DNA from: JAAXPZ01 sp965215705 | GTDB taxonomy: Bacteria > Campylobacterota > Campylobacteria > Campylobacterales > Sulfurovaceae | DNA: 64,000 bases | Assembly (NCBI GenBank): GCA_965215705.1 | Contig: CBDCEE010000014.1 | Span: 1 to 64,000, forward strand | Direction: 5' to 3' | Part shown: positions 9,531 to 17,873 of the stretch, in pieces | Layout: every line of letters begins with the position of its first letter | Position numbering within the stretch: position 1 is the stretch's first letter | Position numbers and translations under genes: made by a program | The notes under the pieces: generated by a model | What the model was told of the DNA's origin: nothing | What the model saw: the letters and a program-made list of their open reading frames with translations, nothing else | Databases searched by the model: none

Positions 9531-9598
9531 TATCCTATAGGATAATGACTTAAATATTATAACTTTGTAATCTTAGATTCATACTACTCTATAGGATA
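9531..9598. promoter_or_regulatory. Paired CTATAG operators between lipoprotein and XRE gene
   Basis: The palindrome TATCCTATAGGATA (9531-9544) and the near copy TACTCTATAGGATA (9585-9598) have centres 54 bases apart. The right copy includes the AGGA ribosome site of the XRE gene, so binding there could block its own expression. The second cassette has the same arrangement with 53-base spacing. Confidence 0.6.
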
Positions 9599-9601
9599 AA
9601 T

Positions 9602-9871
9602 ATGGATCAAAATCTTTCTGAAGTTTCTGATAAAGAGATACAAAGATATCAACAATATATTGGGAAACATGTTAAGTCGCTAAGAGAAGAAAATAACATA
9701 TCTCAATTACAAATGGCTCTTTCTCTTGGGATTAAATCTGTAGCATTTTATTCTAACTGTGAAAACAGTAAAAATGATAAACATTTTAATACAGAACATC
9801 TATATAAAATATGTAAAGTATTGCAGATATCTTTAAGTGATTTTTTTAAAGATTTGGAAGAGTTTATTTAG
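9602..9871 (+). CDS. XRE-family transcriptional regulator
   Basis: The 89-residue protein is a single Cro/C1-type helix-turn-helix domain (VKSLREENNISQLQMALSLG...), ending KVLQISLSDFFKDL. AGGA five bases before the ATG sets the start and is part of the palindromic operator. It is homologous to the regulator at 20956-21219 (shared KHFN, KICK/KISK and FF near the C-terminus). It probably represses itself and the divergent lipoprotein gene. Confidence 0.8.
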   Translation: MDQNLSEVSDKEIQRYQQYIGKHVKSLREENNISQLQMALSLGIKSVAFYSNCENSKNDKHFNTEHLYKICKVLQISLSDFFKDLEEFI

Positions 9872-9966
9872 TTTAGAGTTTCTGTGTCTTTTTCAATAAT
9901 TCTAATAGTCATATAAAATAAACCTGCGATAGCACTCAAAACCAATATTGTTGTTAGTAGTCCCAT
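9868..9966 (-). CDS. 32-residue single-helix membrane microprotein
   Basis: AAAGGA precedes an ATG opening a 32-residue frame with one hydrophobic helix (LLTTILVLSAIAGLFYMTI) and a charged tail. Size and layout match the 33-residue microprotein at 18723-18824. It is convergent with the XRE gene, their ends overlapping by four bases. Function unknown. Confidence 0.5.
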   Translation of the reverse strand: MGLLTTILVLSAIAGLFYMTIRIIEKDTETLN

Positions 9967-10133
9967 AAAAATCCTTTTTTTAATTATATTTAGTATAGCT
10001 AATTCATATAATCGTGTCAAATAAAACTTTACATACATTCCCTATATATAATATATACGCATGTGCGTACACACGCGTATATTAGAATAATATTATATAT
10101 AATAATTAATGTATATATAATATATAGAGTACT

Positions 10134-10934
10134 TTAGGCAAAATTAATTTTAAAAAATGCTTTTGTACTTGAACGTTCTAATGCTGATTTACCAAATAAT
10201 ATTTGCTTTAAGCTCAAGTGGCTACGTTCTTCAAGGAGGTATAAAACTGTCTCTTCTTCACATGCAAATAAAATCATACTTGCAGAAATAGGGATAGTGT
10301 AAAAAAAATACTCGTCCCCATTTCCTGCCTCAACAATGGTTGGGTTATAGTAATAAACAACTTTTTTATTTATTCTAGATTTCCTAAAATATCTATTGCT
10401 TGAGGGTAATAGAAATGAATATGTATCTCCAAAAATAACAGAAATCAAAAAGTAATTTGGATGCAAAAAATCACTATTTTTACTAGGAGAAAACTGACTC
10501 ATGAATTTTGTAAATTGAAGCTCGTTCACACCTAATGTTGAAACTGCCCATTTGATTATTATGCTTAAAATATATGGATAATCAAAATTATATGTTTGGC
10601 TTTTTTCGTAAAAATAAAATGAGCTACCACCATTTAAAGTATCTTCAATGGCATACTCAAAAAGATAGCTTATGTAGCTATTCATTAGCTCCTTCGAGTT
10701 GAAAATTTGTGCAATATCCATGTAGTTTTCAAGAGTTCTACCTAATGCAGGAACAAAGCATTGATTACTCCTAACACTTATACTAAATGTAGTTGTACTT
10801 AAGTCAGTCTCTTCCTCTTTTAAAACATCTTTAGCATAATCTCTTTTAGCTACAGAAAGTTCATCCCAATAACCAGTCTTTTCAACAAATGATCGTTCAT
10901 AATCACTTAATGTTTTTTTGTTTATATCTCCCAT
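10134..10934 (-). CDS. Hypothetical protein (266 aa)
   Basis: I do not recognise this protein. It is AT-rich, soluble and has no signal peptide. A stretch near residues 195-235 (YYNPTIVEAGNGDEYFFYTI then PISASMILF) faintly recalls DUF4238-type proteins, too weak to name. It follows a small helix-turn-helix gene with a 14-base gap, so both are probably one operon. Confidence 0.55.
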   Translation of the reverse strand: MGDINKKTLSDYERSFVEKTGYWDELSVAKRDYAKDVLKEEETDLSTTTFSISVRSNQCFVPALGRTLENYMDIAQIFNSKELMNSYISYLFEYAIEDTLNGGSSFYFYEKSQTYNFDYPYILSIIIKWAVSTLGVNELQFTKFMSQFSPSKNSDFLHPNYFLISVIFGDTYSFLLPSSNRYFRKSRINKKVVYYYNPTIVEAGNGDEYFFYTIPISASMILFACEEETVLYLLEERSHLSLKQILFGKSALERSSTKAFFKINFA

Positions 10935-10948
10935 TTTTTATTTCCTTT

Positions 10949-11188
10949 TTATATTGTTTGTGTAAAGTTTAAGTTAAGTACATAGTCAAGTACAGAGCTA
11001 ATAGTATAGGTTCCTGCGAGACTTTTTGCCAGACCACTTTTTTTATCTAACCATGATGCCGAACAGCCAATTATCTTTGCAGCTTCTTTCCTACTAAGTA
11101 TCATACGTTCATGCTTACTTAATAAAAGTTGATACAATAACTCTCGTATATCGACATTCTTTTCTCTACCAACAAAATAATCTAGCAA
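10949..11188 (-). CDS. Small helix-turn-helix DNA-binding protein
   Basis: The 79-residue protein contains SRKEAAKIIGCSASWLDKK, an excisionase/MerR-like helix-turn-helix, followed by a short wing (GTYTISSVLDYVL). It resembles the 80-residue protein at 15538-15780 in the second element (LSRGETATVLGISTSTLDR). It sits between a broken small gene upstream and the 266-residue gene downstream. An excisionase or local regulator is most likely. Confidence 0.6.
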   Translation of the reverse strand: MLDYFVGREKNVDIRELLYQLLLSKHERMILSRKEAAKIIGCSASWLDKKSGLAKSLAGTYTISSVLDYVLNLNFTQTI

Positions 11189-11370
11189 TATGATCTATTC
11201 TGTATCTAATCTTGACCATTTTTTGATGATATATCTTTATAAAATATAGGACCAAGACATTGCTCTCTCATCTCGTAAAGCCAATCTTTTCCTTTAGGTA
11301 TTTCTTGTGCAAGCTTCTTTGTACTAAACAAAATGGACACCCTGTTTTTTCAAATAAGTTTTTAATACCC

Positions 11371-12520
11371 GAATTTAAATCCAAAGTGCAATTTTTAAAA
11401 GACAATTTGAAAAAAGAGTTTTTGAGAGTTGTTTCTTTTGGATTTGAAGAGGTTAGATGCTAAAATAACTTCCAAATCTGACCAAAGATAAAGGAAGTGA
11501 TATGTCATATACGCATCTAACCCTAGGAGAAAGATACCATATTCAAGCTTATATAAGCAGAGGATATAGCAATAAAGAGATAGCCAAACAGCTAGGAGTG
11601 CATCCCTCGACCATCAGCCGAGAGATACGAAGAAACAAAGGGGATATTGCTGGAACCTATTTTGGATATGGAGCCCATGATAAATATAAAAAGAGGCAAC
11701 AAGACCATGCCAGAAAAGCCAATCTAAAACTCACAGATTCTACTATAAAGCTTATCAAAAAGTATCTCAAAAAAGAGTACTCACCCGAACAGATCTCCGC
11801 CACACTGTCTATCAAACACTCCATAACCATATCCCATGTCACCATCTACACATTCATCCATGAAGATAGGCTGCATAATGGTACACTCCATACAAAGCTC
11901 AGACACAAAGGAAAACGAAGAGCCAAGTATGGTAAAGGACGAAAGAACCGTATCCCTAATAGAGTCTCTATTGAACAAAGACCTACTATCGTAGATGATA
12001 AAATAAGAGTAGGAGACTTTGAAGCAGATACCATCATTGGCAAAGGCAGACAAGGAGCAATCGTTACTATAGTAGAGCGAAAGTCCATGTATGTAAAACT
12101 CTCACTGCCTGTAAGAAAGAAAGCCCTTATCGTAGCCAATGAGATGATACGACTACTGGGAAGATACAAGAAACATGTGCACACCATTACCACAGATAAC
12201 GGTTTGGAGTTCGCCAAACATCAAACCATTGCAAAAAAACTTAAATGTGATTACTATTTCTGTCATCCTTATAGCTCTTGGGAGAGAGGACTCAATGAGA
12301 ATATCAATGGACTCATCCGTCAATATATCCCAAAAGGCAGTAGCTTTGAACATCTCACGGCTAAAGATATTAAAAGGATTGAGAACAGACTTAACCATAG
12401 ACCTAGAAAATCTCTAGGATGGAGAACACCTTATGAGGTATTTCATGAAAATTTAAAGGCTTCATAGGAAAATTTGGATAGAATTTTTTAGAGGTGAAAT
12501 TGCACTTTGGATTTAAATTC
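11371..12520 (+). mobile_element. IS30-family insertion sequence
   Basis: Perfect 24-bp inverted repeats lie at 11371-11394 and 12497-12520 (outer end GAATTTAAATCCAAAGTGCA). One transposase gene fills the element. I see no clear target duplication. It interrupts a small minus-strand gene. Confidence 0.9.
11502..12467 (+). CDS. IS30-family transposase
   Basis: The 321-residue protein has an N-terminal helix-turn-helix (YSNKEIAKQLGVHPSTISRE) and a DDE core: D in GDFEADTIIGK, D in TTDNGLEF, E in GLNENINGLIRQ. Length and motif order are normal for IS30. AAGGAAGTGAT precedes the ATG. No lesion is seen, so it may be active. Confidence 0.93.
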   Translation: MSYTHLTLGERYHIQAYISRGYSNKEIAKQLGVHPSTISREIRRNKGDIAGTYFGYGAHDKYKKRQQDHARKANLKLTDSTIKLIKKYLKKEYSPEQISATLSIKHSITISHVTIYTFIHEDRLHNGTLHTKLRHKGKRRAKYGKGRKNRIPNRVSIEQRPTIVDDKIRVGDFEADTIIGKGRQGAIVTIVERKSMYVKLSLPVRKKALIVANEMIRLLGRYKKHVHTITTDNGLEFAKHQTIAKKLKCDYYFCHPYSSWERGLNENINGLIRQYIPKGSSFEHLTAKDIKRIENRLNHRPRKSLGWRTPYEVFHENLKAS

Positions 12521-12567
12521 AGGATATACTGTTCTCTTTCATTTGTATTTGTCATGCTTAATTCCAT

Positions 12568-13052
12568 GTGTTAAAATACTTGTCCTATAATCCAAGATAG
12601 AAAAAACCCACAACTATGGTAAAACGTTTTTGGCTTATATGCTAATGGCATATATCATTTAACAACCTTATACAAATGGCAATTAAATATCATAATAAAT
12701 TTTGGTGCGTCAGGTAAGTTTGTATAAATATAGGGGGATGAAAGCTCTAAAAAAGACAGAGGTATCCTAGTGACTTTATGTAAAATTAATTACATATGTC
12801 AAAGAAATATATAGTATCTATATATTTTGTATGTTGGGTGATAACACTCTAAAATAGGTAGAGCCACCGAAATCCTAAATGAAGGATAAAAATAGATACA
12901 AGTATAATAGCATATGTAAAGATAAAACCGCAAAAAATATTAAAATTTGTACATGTGGTATCACATAGGTATCACTTGACAAAAGTTACAAAGTTAATAA
13001 ATCTTTAGAAGTAGCGTTATTTAGGGGGATAGAGTATATTGATAATTTTATA
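12568..13052. other. Non-coding end of the left-hand element
   Basis: No gene is supported here. An imperfect direct repeat at about 12955-12980 (GTGGTATCACATAGGTATCA) lies 96 bases before the 17-bp att repeat, the same distance and sequence type as the repeat at 42384 relative to the right att site. A small inverted repeat (ATATGC/GCATAT) lies near 12640. I read this as the right end of another element. Confidence 0.4.
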
Positions 13053-13069
13053 TGGCCGGGAGAGGGGGA
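13053..13069. other. Left att site
   Basis: An exact 17-bp copy of the tRNA-Ser 3' end. The flanking bases do not continue the tRNA, as expected for the distal att junction. Confidence 0.75.
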
Positions 13070-13198
13070 CTGTATTTTAAAGCTTTTGTCAATTTTCAGA
13101 AAGTCTCTTCAATTATCATCAAGTATCCATATAATCGTTTCTACTTGACATTATAACATGAATCAACTATAATCTTCTATAATCAAGTTTTACCATAT

Positions 13199-13221
13199 AA
13201 GGTGGTATATAGGTGGTATTT
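13199..13221 (+). promoter_or_regulatory. Arm-like direct repeat at the integrase start
   Basis: Two copies of AGGTGGTAT in tandem make a 23-bp block repeated exactly at 42384-42406 near the other end. The first copy can act as ribosome site for the GTG codon in the second. Position near both ends suggests arm-type recombinase binding sites (inference). Confidence 0.45.
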
Positions 13222-14328
13222 AAAATGCATAAAAATCAATGGATTACATCCAAAAAATTTACAGGTGTTAGATATAAATTACTAGAAAATAATGACCGAA
13301 GTTATCAGATCCGATATAAAGTCAATAACAAACTAAAAGAAGAGGTTATTGGCAAAAAGTCTGAAGGGATTACAGAGCAGTATTGTTACCAAAAAAGAAA
13401 TGAGGCACTCAATAGAGCTAAGTTTGGTGATGACGCTCCCATCATTAAACACAAGCGTAAAAACTTTATCACCGTACAGAGCCTTGCAGATACCTATTTC
13501 AATGATACGATTGATAACAAATCTAATAAGCGTATACTAGGGAAATATAATTTGCATATTAGACCAATTTTTGGAGAGAAAGATATTCATGCTATCGATC
13601 AAGATGATCTCCTTAAATGGAGACGTACACTAATGCCTAATCGAGCACCAAAAACAGTCAATAGTACAGTAGAGCTACTCTCGACTATCTATAATCATTC
13701 CATAAAAAAAGGCATAAAAGTCATTAATCCCTGTGTGGGCATCAAAAAACTTATCGTGAGCAATCAGCGAGAAAAATATCTTGATCTTGAAGAAATAAAA
13801 CAACTCAAGAATAAGACCAAAGAACATATAGCACTCTATACCTTTGTCCTGCTTTCTCTTAGTACAGGCGGGAGGAGGGAAAGCATCCTCAATGTCAAGA
13901 AAAAAGACATCAATCTAAAAACAGGAACCATATCTCTCATAGATTTTAAAAATGGAGGAGAGAGATATACTGGTTTCTTGGAGCAGGAAACGCTTGACTT
14001 TTTAAAGAGCCTTAATTGGCAAGCCATAAAGCAGAATGATTATATAGTAGGACTATCAAATTTTATGCTTCCTGCCAAAACTCTTTCTAATCAGTTATCC
14101 CCCATCATCAACGAGCTCTTTAACGATGGGTTAGATGCGAAAGATACAAAACACAGGGCCGTCATACACACTCTTCGACATACTTTTGCTTCTCACTTAG
14201 CAATCAATGGTACACCCATTTTTACAATAAAAAAACTCATGAACCACCACGACATCGAACAGACTATGCGGTATGCCAAGCTAGCTCCTGATAGTGGGAA
14301 AGAGGATGTATTTAAGCTTTACTCTTGA
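13213..14328 (+). CDS. Tyrosine recombinase (element integrase)
   Basis: The 371-residue protein has an N-terminal arm-binding region, a SAM-like core-binding domain (about 85-175) and a catalytic domain with R in GGRRESIL, HTLRHTFASH (H-x-x-R) and Y in TMRYAKLAP. GTG at 13213 follows an AAGGTGG ribosome-like site; ATG at 13225 is the alternative and removes four residues. It sits just inside the left att site and should catalyse integration at tRNA-Ser. Its 3' end overlaps the convergent next gene by 17 bases. Confidence 0.9.
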   Translation: MVFKMHKNQWITSKKFTGVRYKLLENNDRSYQIRYKVNNKLKEEVIGKKSEGITEQYCYQKRNEALNRAKFGDDAPIIKHKRKNFITVQSLADTYFNDTIDNKSNKRILGKYNLHIRPIFGEKDIHAIDQDDLLKWRRTLMPNRAPKTVNSTVELLSTIYNHSIKKGIKVINPCVGIKKLIVSNQREKYLDLEEIKQLKNKTKEHIALYTFVLLSLSTGGRRESILNVKKKDINLKTGTISLIDFKNGGERYTGFLEQETLDFLKSLNWQAIKQNDYIVGLSNFMLPAKTLSNQLSPIINELFNDGLDAKDTKHRAVIHTLRHTFASHLAINGTPIFTIKKLMNHHDIEQTMRYAKLAPDSGKEDVFKLYS

Positions 14329-15391
14329 TTTTTTTTCTCTTAATACAAAAATTTTTCAAGGGTACTAGTAGCTTATCATGTCGCTCCAAAGTTGAGTGAT
14401 AAAATAGTCTTATAGTTACCCTATCTTCATTAATTTGCAAATCTTTCTCCCACATACCCTTAACATCTTTATCAAATATTTTCGCTATAATTTTTTTATA
14501 ATCCTCCAAACTTACTTCATCTAAATAAATTTTAAAATATCGTTTACATACATATTCTAAAATTTGATCTTTTCTTATTTCTTCTTTTAAGAAGGTTAGG
14601 CTTTTTATCTCTCCTGAAAAAAGACTTCCATCATCATCAGGTATGCTCTGTATATAACTTTTTAAAGCAGAGGTGATATCATTGTTGTTTGACCATATTT
14701 TTTCTAAATACACATACCCATACACAAGATTTACAAGATGTATATAATAGATACCATAAATTTGGTCACATGCAATATAGTCCATCCTTGATGCTCTAAT
14801 ATACTTCAAAAATGTTTTATATCGTTTATTTGATGTCATCTCTTCAAACACACTAACTACTCTCTCATATATTTCAGAAGTAAAATTAAAACCGCTAATA
14901 ATATTGTATGTATTATCCAAATATTCTTTTCCTTTTGACGGGTTTAGGTCTTTGTTTTTCACTATTACTTGAGGAGGAAGTACCCTTTCCTCTAGCACAG
15001 TGCAAAGAACCTTCAAGTCTTCCTTGGCCTCTTCTCTGGCTTGTACCACTAACTTATCATTAGTAGTAAATTCACCTTTTGGTATATTCATATTTTGATA
15101 TATCTGCTCCGTCATTATATCAAGAAGGTTTTGTTTCATAAATAGATAAACTCTTATGAAAAATTCATTTTTAGTAAAATGCGATTTTTCTGTTAATATG
15201 TGCATATAAGCAACAAAGACATCATCAAATCCATCAGATTCATCAAAATACGCATTAAAATTACATAAAACTAAGTTTTCACATTCTTGAATTGATGAAA
15301 CTTTAACATATTTAGAGTATTGATTGGTTGCCTCAATTATTTGCTCCTCTATATTTTTAGCCACTTGCATATTCATAAAGCTTTTTAGCAT
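14312..15391 (-). CDS. Hypothetical protein (359 aa)
   Basis: I do not recognise this protein. It is AT-rich, mostly helical and acidic, without signal peptide or membrane segments. It is convergent with the integrase and divergent from a small helix-turn-helix gene, an arrangement often seen for element maintenance or regulatory genes. The extreme AT content differs from the cargo further right. Confidence 0.5.
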   Translation of the reverse strand: MLKSFMNMQVAKNIEEQIIEATNQYSKYVKVSSIQECENLVLCNFNAYFDESDGFDDVFVAYMHILTEKSHFTKNEFFIRVYLFMKQNLLDIMTEQIYQNMNIPKGEFTTNDKLVVQAREEAKEDLKVLCTVLEERVLPPQVIVKNKDLNPSKGKEYLDNTYNIISGFNFTSEIYERVVSVFEEMTSNKRYKTFLKYIRASRMDYIACDQIYGIYYIHLVNLVYGYVYLEKIWSNNNDITSALKSYIQSIPDDDGSLFSGEIKSLTFLKEEIRKDQILEYVCKRYFKIYLDEVSLEDYKKIIAKIFDKDVKGMWEKDLQINEDRVTIRLFYHSTLERHDKLLVPLKNFCIKRKKIKSKA

Positions 15392-15537
15392 TCAAATATC
15401 CTTAATATTTTCTTAATAAAGCGGTAATTTTATCTAAAAAACCTCTATATTTAAGCATGTTGTTTTCTATATACTACCCATGAAGCTTCAAATTCAATCA
15501 AGTCTAAGCAGACGTGCTCAGCACTAAAGGCACAAAA

Positions 15538-15780
15538 ATGGAAAATCGAAAAAAAATGATAACTGAAATGTTATTTGGTAAGTACAACGCTCTAGAGCTA
15601 TCCCGTGGTGAGACTGCAACAGTATTAGGTATCTCTACCTCTACACTTGATAGACTACTAAAGAAAGGGAAAGGGCCGAAATGGTCAAAGAAAGGTACGG
15701 CTCACAATGCTCGTATTGTATATGCTATCGACCATATTGCAGATTATATGGTTCGACAAGTTACAAATATTACGGTGTAG
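15538..15780 (+). CDS. Excisionase-like helix-turn-helix protein
   Basis: The ATG at 15538 gives 80 residues. The core LSRGETATVLGISTSTLDRL is a MerR/excisionase-type helix-turn-helix with a basic wing (KKGKGPKWSKKGT). It resembles the 79-residue protein at 10949-11188. Near the integrase, an excisionase (recombination directionality factor) or local repressor is likely. Its ribosome site is weak. Confidence 0.6.
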   Translation: MENRKKMITEMLFGKYNALELSRGETATVLGISTSTLDRLLKKGKGPKWSKKGTAHNARIVYAIDHIADYMVRQVTNITV

Positions 15781-16059
15781 AGAGGGGTATCCCCCTCTCT
15801 CTACACTGCTCCTCCATATCCCCATATATCATATTATCATATCCAACAATAGCCTGGTAAACCTCTTTTACACATCTTATTTTAAATAGTGTGAACCATT
15901 CTCACTTTCCGCAATCAATAGGCTATATTTTCAAAGGCCATTCACTTTATATCTTTTCTATACTTACCTCAGTGCATGACAAAAGTAAAATAAATGTATT
16001 TATATTTTACTTTTAGGCAATAAAGTAAAATAAGGATATTTATATTTTACTTTATTCCT

Positions 16060-17190
16060 CTAAAAAAGTGCAATATACTCATTAAATACAAAACTTCTAT
16101 TTCTCTGAAACCCTGTATACTCCACAAGAATACCCTCTTCTTCAAAATCCCTTAGTAAGCTCCCCGCAGTTTTAGCACTCACACCTAGTACTTCCATTGT
16201 TTTTTTACTATCTACTACAGGCTGTTTATACAAATAGGTGATGAGTTTTTGTCCATTCTCTGCTTTTCGCCCTAAGCTAGCTATGAAAATATCCATTCTG
16301 CTTTTTAACTCCAAAATACCATTAAAGGTCTCTATGCTCTTTTTTGAAGTTTCTATCACTGCTGTTAGGAAAAACTTGATCCAGTGCACAAGATTATTAG
16401 AAGACCGAACAACAGTCAGTGCATCATAGTATGCCCCTTTATTTTTCTCAAAAAAATCAGAAAGGTAGAGAGAAGGATAATTCAATAATCCATTACTTAC
16501 CAAATAAAGCGTAATAAGAAGCCGCCCTATGCGACCATTGCCATCCAAAAATGGATGTATTGTTTCAAACTGATAGTGTACAATAGCCAGTTTAATCAGA
16601 TGGGGGGGTACGTCAATCTCTTCATTATGAATAAAGTTCTCTAGATCATCCATAAGCGCCTCTACTTCATCTTGGTGAGGCGGGATATAAAAGGCATTAG
16701 TTAGATTGCTACCACCTATCCAGTTTTGAGAGATACGAAACGCTCCTGGCTGCTTAACTTCACCACGAACACCTTGTAGCGAGGTTTCATGCGTCTGCTT
16801 AATCAATCGTTTGCTGATAGGTAGTTTTTTCAAAGTCTCTATCGCTTCATTCATTGCTTTGATGTAATTTTGCACCTCTTCCCAATCATCTCTACGCTCT
16901 GGGTCAATATTTTCTTTTTCCATCAAGGCTTCATCCATCTCTGTTCTCGTTCCCTCGATCCTGCTTGATGTATTGGCCTCTTTGGTAATATGCATTTGCA
17001 CAAATAGGTCAACATTAGGGACAATCATCGTATAAGCATTAAGTTGCCCTAACAATATATTTGCTTCCTCTAGAAGTGTATTGATACTGGCATCACTCCA
17101 TACATAACTATGGTTTATCATGTTTGGAGAAAAACTTTGATATTTATACTATTGTTTATAACTACCTGCAACAAAATCTTTTATATCCAT
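16060..17190 (-). pseudogene. Fic-domain protein with amber stop at codon 14
   Basis: The frame opens at ATG 17190 after a very strong AAGGAGG site and a TATAAT box (17211-17216). It reads MDIKDFVAGSYKQ, then TAG (17149-17151), then YKYQSFSPN in frame with the rest. The N-terminal phrase KQ-x-Y-x-Y-x-SFSPN is typical of intact Fic proteins, so the TAG is a nonsense mutation of a real coding codon. The body has the inhibitory helix motif SSRIEG (53-57 counted from ATG 17121), the Fic motif HPFLDGNGRIGR (189-200) and a C-terminal winged helix. Fic enzymes transfer AMP to target hydroxyls. Restart at ATG 17121 could still give a 353-residue enzyme. Confidence 0.75.
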
Positions 17191-17456
17191 GCTATACTCC
17201 CTCCTTCTAAATTATAACAGCATCTTCAAGTGATATCTTGCACATCAATCTTTCTATTTGCCACTGCAGAGATCTCCAATCTTTGTATGATTCACACGCT
17301 TTGCCATCCAAAAATCCTCAGTCAAAAGTAGAGATATTTTATCTACTCTTTGCTAGAAAAGAGGTGAAGCAATCATTTTTCTGATACCAATCGTAACAGC
17401 TAAAAAATATCTATTTTATCAACTATAATCATCTGTCATCAATTATAAAATGGCAC
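17191..17456. other. Intergenic stretch between Fic gene and divergent pair
   Basis: Apart from the Fic promoter, I see only a short minus-strand frame at about 17264-17360, ending TKIGDLCSGK, that may be a gene remnant. It has no supported start. Confidence 0.3.
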
Positions 17457-17486
17457 TTGACACATCTTTACAAACCATATTACAAT
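17457..17486 (+). promoter_or_regulatory. Sigma70-type promoter
   Basis: TTGACA (17457-17462) and TACAAT (17481-17486) are separated by 18 bases, about 43 bases before the 111-residue gene. Four TTACAA hexamers at about 17468, 17480, 17490 and 17513 overlap it and may be a regulator binding array. Confidence 0.55.
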
Positions 17487-17528
17487 GATATTACAAGCGC
17501 TTGAACAAACATTTACAAAGGAAAATAT

Positions 17529-17864
17529 ATGAGTAGTTACGAAGCTGAAAAACGAGATGAACAGCTGTATAAAATGACAGGAATTCCGCTAGAGAAACGC
17601 GAGGAATATATGCAATGGCTAGGAAGGCAAAATGAGGCGGTGATCGTCATGATCATGGAGAAAAAGGGAAGACGATATTTCGTACAGAGAAAAAAAAGCT
17701 CACCATGGTATGAATCAGGACTGATTAGTACGGCTGCATTGATCGAGACTATCGCTCTATATTGTGAGTCTGATAAAGAAATGGATGCGATCGACTTCAA
17801 TGTTCATTGGTTCAAGGAAAGTCACATTAAAAATGTCCGTCGTTCACTAGCATATCTTCGATAG
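17529..17864 (+). CDS. Hypothetical protein, first of a paralogous pair
   Basis: The 111-residue protein contains GIPLEKREEYMQWLGRQNEA, matched in the next gene by KLSPDKRAKIFRWVARQNVE, so the two are tandem paralogues. Both then carry a hydrophobic strand and a basic stretch. AAAGGA precedes the ATG. I cannot assign a family; small basic DNA-binding proteins of mobile elements are one option. Confidence 0.55.
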   Translation: MSSYEAEKRDEQLYKMTGIPLEKREEYMQWLGRQNEAVIVMIMEKKGRRYFVQRKKSSPWYESGLISTAALIETIALYCESDKEMDAIDFNVHWFKESHIKNVRRSLAYLR

Positions 17865-17873
17865 GGGATTCAT

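Larger units (their letters stand above)
11206..12567 (-). pseudogene. Small gene split by IS30 and frameshifted
   Basis: Joining the two flanks of the IS30 element gives a frame of about 70 residues. It begins MELSMTNTNEREQYIL at 12567, continues GIKNLFEK across the IS junction, then after a one-base shift at a six-A run (about 11355) reads RVSILFSTKKLAQEIPKGKD and ends GPIFYKDISSKNGQD at 11206. It ends 17 bases before the helix-turn-helix gene start, so it was probably the first gene of that operon. Two independent lesions mark it as dead. Function unknown. Confidence 0.5.

Noticed and set aside
11260..11463. 67-residue plus-strand frame before the IS30 transposase
   Set aside because: It crosses the IS30 left inverted repeat, has no ribosome site, and lies antisense to the broken gene.
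16060..17121. Taking the 353-residue Fic frame as the complete gene
   Set aside because: The strong upstream start and in-frame conserved N-terminus show that the gene is longer and interrupted by TAG.
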